From Arthrobacter agilis (lineage in GTDB: Bacteria > Actinomycetota > Actinomycetes > Actinomycetales > Micrococcaceae): 64,000 bases of DNA. The DNA is taken from positions 2,976,001 through 3,040,000 of the forward strand of contig NZ_JAUSXO010000001.1 in the NCBI RefSeq assembly GCF_030816075.1, in the 5' to 3' direction. Below, piece by piece: positions 15,776 to 25,077 of this stretch. Made by a program: the position numbers and the translations under genes. Below the pieces are notes generated by a model. That model worked only from the letters and a program-made list of their open reading frames with translations. It was not told the origin of the DNA and did not search any database. Each line of letters begins with the position of its first letter. The stretch's first letter is position 1.

Positions 15776-16391
15776 GGACGCCGCCGGGCCCGGCGCCGTC
15801 GAACGGCCCCTGCGTCGGGACGCCCTCCGCAACCGGGAGGTGGTCCTTGCCGCGGCGCGGCGGATGTTCGCCGTCCACGGGGCGGACTGCGGTTTCGAGG
15901 ACATCGCCCGGGAGGCCGGCGTGGGGGTCGGTACGGTCTACCGCAGGTTCCCGGACCGCCGCACGCTGATCGAGGCGATCCTCGAGCAGCGCATCGCGGA
16001 CGTCGATGCCACAGCCACGACCGCGCTCCGGCTCGAGGACCCGTGGGCCGCGGCGCGGCACTTCGTCGGGGCCGTGGCACGCATGCAGCTCGAGGACCGG
16101 GGCCTGCGCGAACTGCTGCACGACACCCGGTTCGTCTCGGCGGGGCTCGCCCTGCTCCGCGAGCGCCTCACGCCCGCAGCCGACGAGCTGGCGCGCCGCC
16201 TGAAGGACGACGGCGCCCGGCCGGACCTCACGGCGCAGGATCTCATGGTCCTCATCCGTATGCTCGGTTCCCTGCCCCCGGACCCGGTGCCCGAGACCGC
16301 CGGGGGCTCCGGGTCCGTCGGGTCCGGGTTCGAGCGCTACCTGGGCCTCGTGCTGGACGCGCTGCGCCGCGCACCGTCGAGCCGACCCTGA
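15759..16391 (+). CDS. TetR-family transcriptional regulator
   Basis: The 210-residue protein has an N-terminal TetR HTH (IAREAGVGVGTVYRRFPDRRTLIEAIL, about residues 48-74) and a divergent ligand domain. It overlaps the PAP2 gene and precedes the first of two APC permeases. The PAP2 gene or the permeases are its likely targets, but I see no obvious operator. Confidence 0.9.
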   Translation: MPRPPEDAAGPGAVERPLRRDALRNREVVLAAARRMFAVHGADCGFEDIAREAGVGVGTVYRRFPDRRTLIEAILEQRIADVDATATTALRLEDPWAAARHFVGAVARMQLEDRGLRELLHDTRFVSAGLALLRERLTPAADELARRLKDDGARPDLTAQDLMVLIRMLGSLPPDPVPETAGGSGSVGSGFERYLGLVLDALRRAPSSRP

Positions 16392-16471
16392 CGGAAAGGT
16401 GCCTACCGAAGATCGGAAGCCGCCTTCATACTTGCTGGATGGACAGTGCACTCCCCTCCTAGGAACGGACG

Positions 16472-17935
16472 ATGATGTCGAAGACCTCAGGCGTACAGGC
16501 CTCCCAATCGATTCTGCGGCGCAAGCCGATCGACAACGTCGAGGACGAGACGGGCCGCACCGGCCTGTTCAAGAGTCTCGGCCTCTGGCAGCTGACCGCC
16601 ATCGGCGTCGGCGGCATCATCGGCGTGGGTATCTTCACGCTCGCGGGCCTCGTGGCGAACGGCGGGCCGGACGGCGACCCGGTGGGCCCGGCCGTCCTGA
16701 TCTCCTTCCTCATCGCCGGCCTCGCGAGCGCCGCCGCCGCCCTCTCCTACGCGGAGTTCGCGGGGATGATCCCGCGGGCGGGATCCGCGTACACCTACGG
16801 CTACGTCGCCCTGGGTGAGATCATCGGCTGGTTCATCGGGTGGGACCTCCTCCTCGAATACATCGCCATCGTGGCGGTCGTCGCCATCGGCATCTCCGGC
16901 TACTTCACCGAGTTCATGTCGGGGATCGGCGTCACGGTGCCCACCTGGATGCAGGGGACGCCGGACACCATCGAGGGCGGCGTGGTCAATCTCCCGGCGA
17001 TCTTGGTGTGCCTGATCATCACGTTCATCCTCAGCCGCGGCACCAAGACGTTCGGCCGGTTCGAGCTGATCGCGGTGGGGCTCAAGATCCTGCTCATCCT
17101 CGGCATCGTGGGACTGGGCTTCTTCTACGTCAACCCGGAGAACTACTCGCCGTTCCTGCCCTCGGGCTTCGGCGCCGTCTTCACGGGCGCGGCCACCGTC
17201 TTCTTCGCGGTCTTCGGCTACGACGCGATGAGCACGGCCGCGGAGGAGGCGACGGACGGCAAGAAGCACATGCCGAAGGCCATCCTGCTGTCGCTGCTGA
17301 TCGCCATGGTGCTGTACGTCCTGGCGACCCTCGTGCTCACGGGCATGCAGAACTACGAGGACATCAGCCCGACGGCGGGCTTCGCCTCGGCCTTCCAGTC
17401 CGTCGGCCTGCCGGTCGTCGCGACCATCATCTCGGCCTTCGCGGTGGTCTCCATCCTCACCGTCATGCTCACGTTCCTGCTGGGCGTCACCCGCGTGTGG
17501 TTCTCGATGAGCCGCGACGGCCTCCTGCCCGCCTGGTTCTCGACGACGGACCGCCACGGCACGCCGCAGCGCGTCACCTGGATCGCCGGGATCGCGGCGG
17601 CGCTGCTCGCCGGGGTCTTCCCCATCCGTGCCGTCGCCGACCTCACCAACATCGGCATCCTCGCCGCGTTCATCGTGGTCTGCATCGCCGTGATCGTGCT
17701 GCGCCGCACGCGGCCCGAGGTACCCCGCACCTTCCGGTTGCCGCTGATGCCAATCGTGCCCGCCTTCGGTGTCCTCTCCTCGCTGTTCCTGATCCTGCAG
17801 CTCCACTGGGAGACCTGGCTGCGCTTCTTCATCTGGCTCGTGATCGGCCTGTTCGTGTACTTCTTCTACGGCCGGAAACACTCGCTCATGAACCCGGACA
17901 GCCCGCGCCACGCCCTTCTCAAGCGCGACGCATAG
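16472..17935 (+). CDS. APC-family amino acid permease (tandem copy 1)
   Basis: The 487-residue permease has 12 or more helices. The first-helix motif GVGGIIGVGIFTLAG and the stretch MSRDGLLPAWFSTTD between helices 8 and 9 place it with cationic amino acid/YhdG-like carriers. It differs from the next gene but shares landmarks such as GFFYVNPENY, so the two are ancient duplicates. An ATG-ATG start is present; translation may use either. Confidence 0.9.
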   Translation: MMSKTSGVQASQSILRRKPIDNVEDETGRTGLFKSLGLWQLTAIGVGGIIGVGIFTLAGLVANGGPDGDPVGPAVLISFLIAGLASAAAALSYAEFAGMIPRAGSAYTYGYVALGEIIGWFIGWDLLLEYIAIVAVVAIGISGYFTEFMSGIGVTVPTWMQGTPDTIEGGVVNLPAILVCLIITFILSRGTKTFGRFELIAVGLKILLILGIVGLGFFYVNPENYSPFLPSGFGAVFTGAATVFFAVFGYDAMSTAAEEATDGKKHMPKAILLSLLIAMVLYVLATLVLTGMQNYEDISPTAGFASAFQSVGLPVVATIISAFAVVSILTVMLTFLLGVTRVWFSMSRDGLLPAWFSTTDRHGTPQRVTWIAGIAAALLAGVFPIRAVADLTNIGILAAFIVVCIAVIVLRRTRPEVPRTFRLPLMPIVPAFGVLSSLFLILQLHWETWLRFFIWLVIGLFVYFFYGRKHSLMNPDSPRHALLKRDA

Positions 17936-18076
17936 CCTGTCCGGGCGCTGGAGGGAATGCTCCCACCGGACTGTAACGATTGTGCGGCGGGCGCCGCCGG
18001 TCCCTATCCTCGACAGGGGCCGGTGGCGTATCGCCGGTCGCCCACCGATGCCTACGCAGTGAAGGACCAGCACCCC

Positions 18077-19558
18077 ATGGACCTCTTCCGGACCAAGTCC
18101 GTCGAACAGTCGATCAAGGACTCCGACGAGAAGGGGCACGGTCTCAAGCGCTCGCTCACCACCTGGGACCTCATGATCATGGGTGTCGCCGTCGCCGTCG
18201 GGGCCGGGATCTTCTCGGTGGGCGCGCAGGCTGCGGCTTTCAACGCCGGTCCGGCCGTGACCATCTCCTTCGTGCTGGCGGCCATCACGTGCGCCCTCGC
18301 CATCATGTGCTACGCCGAGTTCGCCACGGCCATCCCGGTGGCCGGCAGCGCCTACGTGTTCACCTACGCGACCATGGGCGAGCTGCTGGCCTGGATCATC
18401 GGCTGGAACCTGATCCTCGAACTGCTGATGGCCGCCGCTGTCATCGCGAAGTTCTGGGGCGTCTACCTCAGCGACCTCTTCAGCGCCCTGGACCTCGACA
18501 TCCCCGCGGAGATCAGCCTCCTCGGGGTCGACCTGACCTGGGGGCCGTTGCTGATCGTCGCCGTGTTCACCGCCGTGCTCATCTACGGCACCAAGCTCTC
18601 GGCCCGGGTCAACAGCGTCTTCACCGTGATCAAGATCGGGATCGTGCTGTTCGTCATCGTGGTCGGCTTCTTCTACGTCAACCCGGAGAACTACACCCCG
18701 TTCGTCCCGGCCTCGCAGCCCGCTGCGGAGAGTGGCGCCGGGTGGGCCGACCAGCCCTTCCTCTCCTTCCTGAGCGGGGCCTCCCCGGCCGCCTTCGGCT
18801 TCACGGGCATCATCTCGGGAGCCGCGCTGGTCTTCTTCGCCTTCATCGGGTTCGATGTCGTCGCCACCTCCGCCGAGGAGGTCAAGAACCCGAGCCGCAC
18901 CCTCCCGCGCGGCATCTTCGCCGGGCTCGCCGTGGTCAGCGTCCTCTACATCCTGGTGACCCTGGTGGTCACCGGCATGGTCCCCTACACCGAGCTCGGG
19001 GAGTCCGGGGCGCCGTCGCTCGCGACCGCCTTCCAGCTCGTCGGCGCCGACTGGGCCGCCGGCATCATCTCGCTCGGCAGCCTGATCGGCCTGACCACCG
19101 TGATCATGGTCCTGCTCATGGGCCTGGCCCGCGTGATCTTCGCCCTCAGCCGCGACGGCCTTCTGCCCCGCGGGCTGAGCCGCACCTCGGACAAGCACGC
19201 CACGCCGGCGCGCACGCAGGTGCTGTGCGGTGTCGTCGTCGCACTCCTCGCCGGGTTCACCCAGGTGGAGGTGCTCGCCGAGATGATCAACATCGGGACC
19301 CTGACCGCGTTCATCACGGTGAGCCTCGGGATCATCGTGCTGCGCAGGAAGCGCCCGGACCTCAAGCCCGCGTTCCGCGTCCCCTTCGGCAAGGTCATCC
19401 CGATCGCCTCGGCCGCACTGTGCCTCTACCTCATGTTCAACCTGGCCACCATCACCTGGCTGTTCTTCGCCGGCTGGCTCGTCATCGGGTTCGTCGTCTA
19501 CTTCGCGTACGGCAACCGGCACTCCCGCCTCCGCACGGAGCAGCGCACCTCCGTCTAG
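18077..19558 (+). CDS. APC-family amino acid permease (tandem copy 2)
   Basis: The 493-residue permease has the APC helix-1 motif (GVAVAVGAGIFSVGA) and the landmark LSRDGLLPRGLS. It is paralogous to the preceding permease; the shared GFFYVNPENY, RDGLLP and C-terminal YFAYGNRHS/YFFYGRKHS ends are clear. I chose the ATG at 18077; a frame extends upstream to 17957 across the intergenic region. AAGGA lies about 10 bases before the ATG. Substrate is unknown. Confidence 0.9.
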   Translation: MDLFRTKSVEQSIKDSDEKGHGLKRSLTTWDLMIMGVAVAVGAGIFSVGAQAAAFNAGPAVTISFVLAAITCALAIMCYAEFATAIPVAGSAYVFTYATMGELLAWIIGWNLILELLMAAAVIAKFWGVYLSDLFSALDLDIPAEISLLGVDLTWGPLLIVAVFTAVLIYGTKLSARVNSVFTVIKIGIVLFVIVVGFFYVNPENYTPFVPASQPAAESGAGWADQPFLSFLSGASPAAFGFTGIISGAALVFFAFIGFDVVATSAEEVKNPSRTLPRGIFAGLAVVSVLYILVTLVVTGMVPYTELGESGAPSLATAFQLVGADWAAGIISLGSLIGLTTVIMVLLMGLARVIFALSRDGLLPRGLSRTSDKHATPARTQVLCGVVVALLAGFTQVEVLAEMINIGTLTAFITVSLGIIVLRRKRPDLKPAFRVPFGKVIPIASAALCLYLMFNLATITWLFFAGWLVIGFVVYFAYGNRHSRLRTEQRTSV

Positions 19559-19562
19559 GAGG

Positions 19563-19594
19563 CCTCCGACCGGACGCCTGCGTCCGGACGGAGG
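19563..19594. terminator. Hairpin terminator after the second APC permease
   Basis: CCGGACGC (19570-19577) and GCGTCCGG (19580-19587) pair. The flanks CCTCCG and CGGAGG extend the stem across a single A/A mismatch. It lies just after the permease stop. Confidence 0.6.
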
Positions 19595-19697
19595 GACCGC
19601 AGCGCCGCGGGCGTGCGCCGGCGTGCGGGACGCGAGATGATGGTGCCCCGGAGCGGCCGCTCCGGGGCACCCGCCCAGCCCCACCAGGAGAACCACC

Positions 19698-20192
19698 ATG
19701 TCCCAGGATCCGTATCCCGGCGAGCGCCCCTCCACCGGAGGCTCGGCCGACCCGTCCGACAGCACGGCCGAGGGCGGCGCCCACGGCGACCGTCCCTACG
19801 ATCCCTCCCAGGCGTACCAGCAGCCCTACCAGCAGCCGTACCAGCAGGGCGCCTACCCGTTGGGCGGTTACCAGCCGGGCTACCCGGCCGGCGGCTACCA
19901 GACGGGGCCGTACCAGTCCTACCAGCCCTCCTACGAGGCTATGGAGGGCGAGAAGGCGGCGCAGCTCTCCCTGATCCTCGGGCTCGTGGGGCTGTTCGTG
20001 GCGGGCTTCGTCCTCGGGCCGCTCGCCATCTGGCAGGCCCGGAAGGCCGAACGCCTCGGTGTGCCCGCGACGGCGGGGAAGGTCCTCGGCTGGATCACGA
20101 CCATCCTCTACGCGCTGGCCATCCTTGCCGGCATCCTGTTCTTCGTGATCCTCCTCATCGGGCTGGGAGCATCGTCCACCTACAGCAGCTAG
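19698..20192 (+). CDS. DUF4190-domain membrane protein with Gln/Tyr/Pro-rich N-terminus
   Basis: The 164-residue protein has a low-complexity cytosolic N-terminus with QPYQQ repeats and GGYQ units, then a two-helix DUF4190-type domain (ILGLVGLFVAGFVLGPLAIWQARKA). Such proteins are common in Actinobacteria, often with Pro/Gln-rich tails, and have no defined function. AGGAG precedes the ATG by about 9 bases. Confidence 0.85.
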   Translation: MSQDPYPGERPSTGGSADPSDSTAEGGAHGDRPYDPSQAYQQPYQQPYQQGAYPLGGYQPGYPAGGYQTGPYQSYQPSYEAMEGEKAAQLSLILGLVGLFVAGFVLGPLAIWQARKAERLGVPATAGKVLGWITTILYALAILAGILFFVILLIGLGASSTYSS

Positions 20193-20225
20193 CCTGGCGC
20201 GCCGCCACCTCTCCCGGCCGGCGCG

Positions 20226-21260
20226 TCAGAGCGTGGGGAACAGGCGGGCGGACTGCTCGCCCGCCTCGAACACGCGGGAGTGCGGTCCCGTCCCGACGAT
20301 CAGCGGATCCGGCGTGCCGACGACGTCGTGGTCCTTCTCGTCGTAGTCGAGGATGGACAGGACGTAGCGCAGCGCCTCGATCCTCGCCCGCTTCTTGTCG
20401 TTGCTCTTGATGACCGTCCATGGGGCGTCCGCCGTGTTCGTGTAGAAGAACATCGCCTCCTTGGCCTCGGTGTAGTCGTCCCACTTGTCGAGGGACTGCA
20501 GGTCCATGGGGCTGAGTTTCCAGCGGCGCACCGGGTCCGTGTGGCGCTGGGCGAACCTGCGGCGCTGCTCCTCCCGCGACACCGAGAACCAGAACTTGAC
20601 GAGATGCGTGTCGCTGCGGACGAGCATGCGCTCGAGTTCCGGGGCCTGCCGCATGAACTCGAGGTACTCGGTGGGCGTGCAGAACCCCATCACCCGCTCC
20701 ACACCCGCCCGGTTGTACCAGGACCTGTCGAACAGCACGATCTCCCCGCCCGAGGGGAGTGCGGAGACGTAGCGCTGGAAATACCACTGCGTCTGCTCCT
20801 TGTCGCTCGGCTTGTCGAGCGCGATGATCCTCGCCCCGCGGGGATTCAGGTTCTCCGTGAACCGCTTGATGGTCCCGCCCTTGCCGGCGGCGTCACGCCC
20901 CTCGAACAGCACCGCCACCTTGGCGCGGTTCGCCTTGACCCACCCCTGCATCTTGAGCAGTTCGATCTGCAGGGCCCGCTTCGTCCGCTGGTACTCGCGC
21001 TCCGTCATCCGCTGGTCGTACGGGTATCCCTCCCGCCAGGTCTGCTGGTCCGGGTGCGGCAGCAGCACGTGGTCCTCGCCGTCCACGTGGGGCGTCGGCA
21101 CCGGGATGGACGAGGGCGCCAGGGCGTCGGCGCCGTCGGCCCCGGCCGCGTCCGGGTGGTCGGCGGGCGAGTCCGTCGGTTCGTCGGTCAGCGCGTCCGT
21201 CGGCTCGTCGGGCGTGCCGGTCGCGTCGGTCGTGTCGGTCGTGTCGGCCGTGTCGGTCAT
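20226..21260 (-). CDS. ppk2: Polyphosphate kinase 2 (PPK2)
   Basis: The 344-residue protein has the PPK2 Walker A motif (FEGRDAAGKGGTIKRF) and Walker B/lid (LFDRSWYNRAGVERVMGF), plus a conserved WYFQRYVSALP. PPK2 moves phosphate between polyphosphate and nucleotides. The first 60 or so residues are a Thr/Asp/Pro-rich acidic extension encoded by near-repeats of GAC/ACC codons. The ATG is preceded by AGGAGGAGA. It is convergent with the DUF4190 gene. Confidence 0.93.
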   Translation of the reverse strand: MTDTADTTDTTDATGTPDEPTDALTDEPTDSPADHPDAAGADGADALAPSSIPVPTPHVDGEDHVLLPHPDQQTWREGYPYDQRMTEREYQRTKRALQIELLKMQGWVKANRAKVAVLFEGRDAAGKGGTIKRFTENLNPRGARIIALDKPSDKEQTQWYFQRYVSALPSGGEIVLFDRSWYNRAGVERVMGFCTPTEYLEFMRQAPELERMLVRSDTHLVKFWFSVSREEQRRRFAQRHTDPVRRWKLSPMDLQSLDKWDDYTEAKEAMFFYTNTADAPWTVIKSNDKKRARIEALRYVLSILDYDEKDHDVVGTPDPLIVGTGPHSRVFEAGEQSARLFPTL

Positions 21261-21565
21261 CTCGGTCTCCTCCTCGTGCAGCCGGATACGTCCCGCGTCC
21301 TCGACGGGCGCCGCGGACGGCGGGACCGCGGAGGCCGGAACGGCCCGGGTGGGGAGGGCACGCCGACCTGTCGTCCGGCGTCCGCCGGTCCTTCATCGTT
21401 CCAGAGGATGCGCACGGGGACATAGCCTCCGGTGTTCCCCGTCGTGGTGGACGGAGCTCCGGAGGCTTGGTAGCCGGCGGAGACGGCGGGACGGCCCACC
21501 GGGAATGCTGCGCACGCGCTCGGGGTTCCAGCCCATGCAGGACCCGACGAACCAGGAGAAAGCGC
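21261..21565. other. 305-base divergent intergenic region with a compound hairpin
   Basis: This stretch separates ppk2 from the DUF1684 gene and should hold both promoters. The only structure I see is a compound dyad: AGCCTCCGG at 21424-21432 with CCGGAGGCT at 21459-21467, enclosing CCGTC/GACGG (21439-21443 and 21450-21454). I see no convincing gene or promoter consensus. Confidence 0.5.
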
Positions 21566-22378
21566 ATGAGTCCCACCACGCAGACCGCCGAGGACCGCTG
21601 GGCCCGCTTCCGTGCAGCACGGAACGCGGCGCTCGCGGAGACGCACGGCTGGCTGTCCCTGACGTCCTTCCACTGGCTGGCGGACCGGCCGGCCCGCGTC
21701 GGGAGCATGCCCGGCCTCTGGTCCGCGGACGGCGGCACCGCGAGCGTGACGGCGCAGCCGTCCGACGGGCTGACCGACCTGGCGACCGGCCGCCCCGTGG
21801 ACGGCACGCTCACCGCGTCGCTCGAGGACGAGGACTCGCTGATGTGGATGGCGTACGGCGGCGGGGACGGGCACCGCGTGGTGGTGGAGCTCGCACGCCG
21901 TGCCGGCCGGTACGCCATCCGGACCCGGGACGCCGAAGCGTCGACCCTGGCGCGCTTCACCGGGAACCCCGTCTTCGACTACCGGCCCGACCTCGTGGTC
22001 GAGGGCCGGTTCGAACCGTATGCGGAGCCGCTGCACGAGCAGATCCTCACCTCGCACCCCGATGTCCCGGGGACGCACACCGCGGTGGGTGATGTGGTGT
22101 TCACGCTTCCCGGTGACACCCGGGAGCACCGGCTCCGGGCGTCGCAGGACGAGGCGGGGGCACTCACGGTCACCTTCCACGACACCACCAACGGCGTGAC
22201 CACGGCGCACTGGCGCAAGGTGTCCCTGCGCCGTCCACGCCCCGACGGCTCCGTGATCCTCGACTTCAACAGGACCGTCAACTACCCGAGCGCCTTCACG
22301 CCCTACGGCACGTGCCCGCGGCCGGTGGACGCGAACGTCGTCGACGCCCCCGTCGAGGCCGGAGAGAAGCAGCCCTGA
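21566..22378 (+). CDS. DUF1684-domain protein
   Basis: The 270-residue soluble protein matches DUF1684. The N-terminal WARFRAARNAALAETHGWLSL and the C-terminal RTVNYPSAFTPYGTCPRP are typical of the family. No catalytic function is established. The ATG follows AGGAGAAAGCGC. It is convergent with the glycosyltransferase operon. Confidence 0.85.
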   Translation: MSPTTQTAEDRWARFRAARNAALAETHGWLSLTSFHWLADRPARVGSMPGLWSADGGTASVTAQPSDGLTDLATGRPVDGTLTASLEDEDSLMWMAYGGGDGHRVVVELARRAGRYAIRTRDAEASTLARFTGNPVFDYRPDLVVEGRFEPYAEPLHEQILTSHPDVPGTHTAVGDVVFTLPGDTREHRLRASQDEAGALTVTFHDTTNGVTTAHWRKVSLRRPRPDGSVILDFNRTVNYPSAFTPYGTCPRPVDANVVDAPVEAGEKQP

Positions 22379-22402
22379 CCCCGGCCCCCTCCGCTTCGGC
22401 GT

Positions 22403-22633
22403 TCACCGCTCGGAGTCGGGGTAGATGCTCATCGTCTCGGCCCGCCGGCTGCGGTCGGTCACCCAGTCGGTGGGATGGATCTTGGGCAGCACATTGGCCA
22501 GCGCCAGGGAGGCGTAGATGACCGTGTTGATGGCCACGAAGGCGGCGAGGATGCCGAACACGCCGGTGTGGAGCACCGACTCCGGGAGGAGGAGACCGGT
22601 GCGGACGATGGGGCCTGCTGCGGTACCGAACAT
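22403..22633 (-). CDS. Small membrane protein linked to the glycosyltransferase
   Basis: The 76-residue protein has one clear membrane segment at about 25-45 (GVFGILAAFVAINTVIYASLALANVLP) and a charged tail. It begins 3 bases after the glycosyltransferase stop on the same strand, so it is co-transcribed. It may be a partner of the polysaccharide synthase; this is inference from position only. Confidence 0.75.
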   Translation of the reverse strand: MFGTAAGPIVRTGLLLPESVLHTGVFGILAAFVAINTVIYASLALANVLPKIHPTDWVTDRSRRAETMSIYPDSER

Positions 22634-22636
22634 GGC

Positions 22637-24145
22637 CTAGGCCTCCTGGGTTTCGAGTGTGCGTGCCGGGGTGTCGTGCGTGAGGTGCTTCCAGCTGGCC
22701 TGGCGTCCGGAGGACAGATCGATGACGCCCTTGACGTAGACCAGGTTCAGGAACATGTCGAAGAACAGTTCGGGGAACAGCGTGACGGCGAGCAGGCGGG
22801 CCTTCCAGCCACCCTTCCAGACCGTGACCAGCCGCTCGAGCGTGAAGAGGAAGCCCAGTCCTAGCCAGAACGGGAACCAGATCCACGTCTCGAGGGAGAC
22901 GATCGTGAGGGCGATCAGCGCCAGGTAGGCGCTGAGGGCGATGACGCCGTAGCCGATGCCCAGCTGCTGGGCCCAGTACCGCATGGTGGGGGCGGTGACG
23001 CCGTAGGCACCGATGTTCTCGAGTGCGCCGCGCTGCCAGCGCAGGCGCTGGTTCCACAGTGTTCCCCAGGAGGGCATCAGTTCCGTCACCACGGTGCAGT
23101 CCTGGGGCGAGATCATGAGACCCCCCAGTGACTTGAGGGCGATCGTCAGCTCGTTGTCCTCGGTCAGCGCCGCCGTGTCGTACACGTCCCCGGGCCTCCC
23201 GGGGAGGGTGCGGCCGCGACTGTCCGCGATGGTGCGCAGTGCCACGGGCCGGAAGAGCGACGCCGTCCCGGTGAGGACGAACACCCGTCCGCGGCGGCGG
23301 CGCATCTGCCGGGAATAGCGGATGTACTCGTTGCGCTGGAACTGGCCGATCAGCCCGTGGCCGTCCTCGCCGTAGAACAGCCCGCCGACCGCCATGAGCG
23401 CGCGGTCGTTCACGAAGCGCACCACCGCGTGGGCGAGGAAGCCGTCGTCGAGCTGGGTATCGGCGTCCATCACCATCACGACGTCGTTGTCACCCTGCTG
23501 GGGCAGCACCGTCCTGAGCGCCTGGTTGAGCGCCCCTGCCTTCTTCTTGGTGTTGCCCACCGACTCGATCACCTCGACGCCGGCCGCGCGGGCCAGCTGC
23601 ACCGTGGCGTCCGTGCAGTTGTCGGCGACCACGATGATGCGCTCGGGTCGGTGCGACTGGCTCTGGAGGGACGCGATGGTCTGCGGGAGGGAGGCTTCCT
23701 CGTTGTGGGCGGGGATGAGCACCGTCACCGTGACCTCGCCCGCGAATCCACCGCGGGTAGCGGCCATGATCACCTTCGGCGCCAGGGGCTGATGACCGGG
23801 GTTCATGGATCGGCGTGCCTTCGTCGCGATGCGCCGCTCGATGATGGCGAGCCCGGCGGCGGCGAGCAGGGCGAGCGCGATGGCCGTCAGGATGGTGCTC
23901 ACCTCGGGAGCATCCGAGTTGTAGAGGACGTGCCAGACACCGATGACGGCGTCGTTCGACTCCGCGACCGTCACGTCGGGCCCCTTCGCCGCGAGGGCGA
24001 GCCACAGCAGGACCGCCGCGCTGATGACGATGCCGGCGATCACGAGGCCGACGATCCGGTCGAGCCCGATCGCGCGGCGCGCGGGCACCTCCCGTTCGGC
24101 CGCCGCGGGCGTCGGCCGGTGGGGCGCTTCTTGTGTCATGGTCAT
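22637..24145 (-). CDS. Family-2 membrane glycosyltransferase (polysaccharide synthase-like)
   Basis: The 502-residue protein has two N-terminal membrane helices, a GT-A catalytic domain and three or more C-terminal helices. Processive GT2 motifs are visible: VLIPAHNEEASLP, VMVMDADTQLDDG (DxD), TEDNELTIAL and QRLRWQRGALE (QxxRW). This is the architecture of cellulose, hyaluronan or N-acetylglucosamine polymer synthases. I chose the ATG at 24145, with AGGAGA upstream. The product of the reaction cannot be assigned. Confidence 0.9.
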   Translation of the reverse strand: MTMTQEAPHRPTPAAAEREVPARRAIGLDRIVGLVIAGIVISAAVLLWLALAAKGPDVTVAESNDAVIGVWHVLYNSDAPEVSTILTAIALALLAAAGLAIIERRIATKARRSMNPGHQPLAPKVIMAATRGGFAGEVTVTVLIPAHNEEASLPQTIASLQSQSHRPERIIVVADNCTDATVQLARAAGVEVIESVGNTKKKAGALNQALRTVLPQQGDNDVVMVMDADTQLDDGFLAHAVVRFVNDRALMAVGGLFYGEDGHGLIGQFQRNEYIRYSRQMRRRRGRVFVLTGTASLFRPVALRTIADSRGRTLPGRPGDVYDTAALTEDNELTIALKSLGGLMISPQDCTVVTELMPSWGTLWNQRLRWQRGALENIGAYGVTAPTMRYWAQQLGIGYGVIALSAYLALIALTIVSLETWIWFPFWLGLGFLFTLERLVTVWKGGWKARLLAVTLFPELFFDMFLNLVYVKGVIDLSSGRQASWKHLTHDTPARTLETQEA

Positions 24146-24384
24146 CGCTGCTTCATCTCCTGAGACCTGGCGCCCTGGGCCACCGAGGTGGAGCAGGGCC
24201 TTCACTGGATGGGGCGCGGGTCCTGCCGGCCAGGCCCGCGCGCTTCTGGAACGACTCTGCCGGTGCAATCTTGAGCCAGTCCCGCAGGAAGACCGAAGAA
24301 ACGGGCAAGAGCCCCGTCGCTTCTCCCGAAGGCGGGCCACAGCACCGCCTGCGACCCGGTGCTGCCGCGGCGCACAATGGGGAG

Positions 24385-25047
24385 GTGAGCGAATCGACCG
24401 ACGCCCTGATCCCCCGCCCGCGCCGGGTGCTGGCGCCCGGCGCCGTCCACCTCCCCGGCTGGCTCACCCCCGACCGCCAGCGTGAACTCGTGACCCTCTG
24501 CCGTGCCTGGGCGAGCGGGCCGGTCCCCATGCGCGCCGTGACGATGCCGAACGGCGGCGTGATGTCCGTGAAGAGCGTGAGCCTCGGCTGGCACTGGCTC
24601 CCCTACCGGTACAGCCGTACGGCCGACGACGTCGGAGGCGGCGCCGTCGCACCGTTCCCCGACGTACTCCGCACCCTGGGACGGGACGCCGTCACCGCCG
24701 CCTGCGGGCCGGAGGAGGGCGCCGCCTACGAGCCCGACGCCGCGCTGGTCAACTACTACGACGACGCCGCGAAGATGGGCATGCACCAGGACCGGGAGGA
24801 GCGCCTGAACGCGCCCGTGGTGTCGCTCAGCCTCGGCTCGTCGTGCGTGTTCCGGTTCGGCAACACGGAGAACCGGAACCGCCCCTGGCAGGACGTGGAG
24901 CTCGTCTCGGGCGATCTCTTCGTGTTCAGCGGCCCGTCACGCTTCGCCTACCACGGCGTGCAGAAGATCCTCCCGGACACGGCGCCCTCCGGGATCGGCT
25001 TCGACGGCCGGCTCAACATCACGCTGCGGCAGACCGGCCTGGCCTAG
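24385..25047 (+). CDS. alkB: AlkB-type 2-oxoglutarate/Fe(II) dioxygenase
   Basis: The 220-residue protein has the iron ligands His134, Asp136 (HQD) and His190 (YHG), and the 2-oxoglutarate-binding arginines Arg209 and Arg215 (RLNITLR). The substrate-side NYYDD stretch is present. AlkB oxidatively removes alkyl groups from DNA bases. A GTG start with GGGGAG almost adjacent is the best choice; an unusually short ribosome spacing or a leaderless start is implied. Confidence 0.92.
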   Translation: MSESTDALIPRPRRVLAPGAVHLPGWLTPDRQRELVTLCRAWASGPVPMRAVTMPNGGVMSVKSVSLGWHWLPYRYSRTADDVGGGAVAPFPDVLRTLGRDAVTAACGPEEGAAYEPDAALVNYYDDAAKMGMHQDREERLNAPVVSLSLGSSCVFRFGNTENRNRPWQDVELVSGDLFVFSGPSRFAYHGVQKILPDTAPSGIGFDGRLNITLRQTGLA

Positions 25048-25050
25048 GGC

Positions 25051-25072
25051 GGGGCACCGCACGCGGTGCCCC
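25051..25072. terminator. Bidirectional hairpin terminator
   Basis: GGGGCACC and GGTGCCCC form a stem with the loop GCACGC, between the convergent alkB and DinB genes. Confidence 0.7.
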
Positions 25073-25077
25073 GGGGG

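Noticed and set aside
16472..19558. Recent duplication of the two APC permeases
   Set aside because: They share landmarks only; the sequences have diverged too far for a recent event.
16487..19765. A 1,092-codon open frame on the minus strand
   Set aside because: It lies wholly opposite the two APC permease genes. Its translation is His/Asp/Gly/Arg-rich low complexity, as expected for the antisense of G/C-rich third positions, and has no domain.
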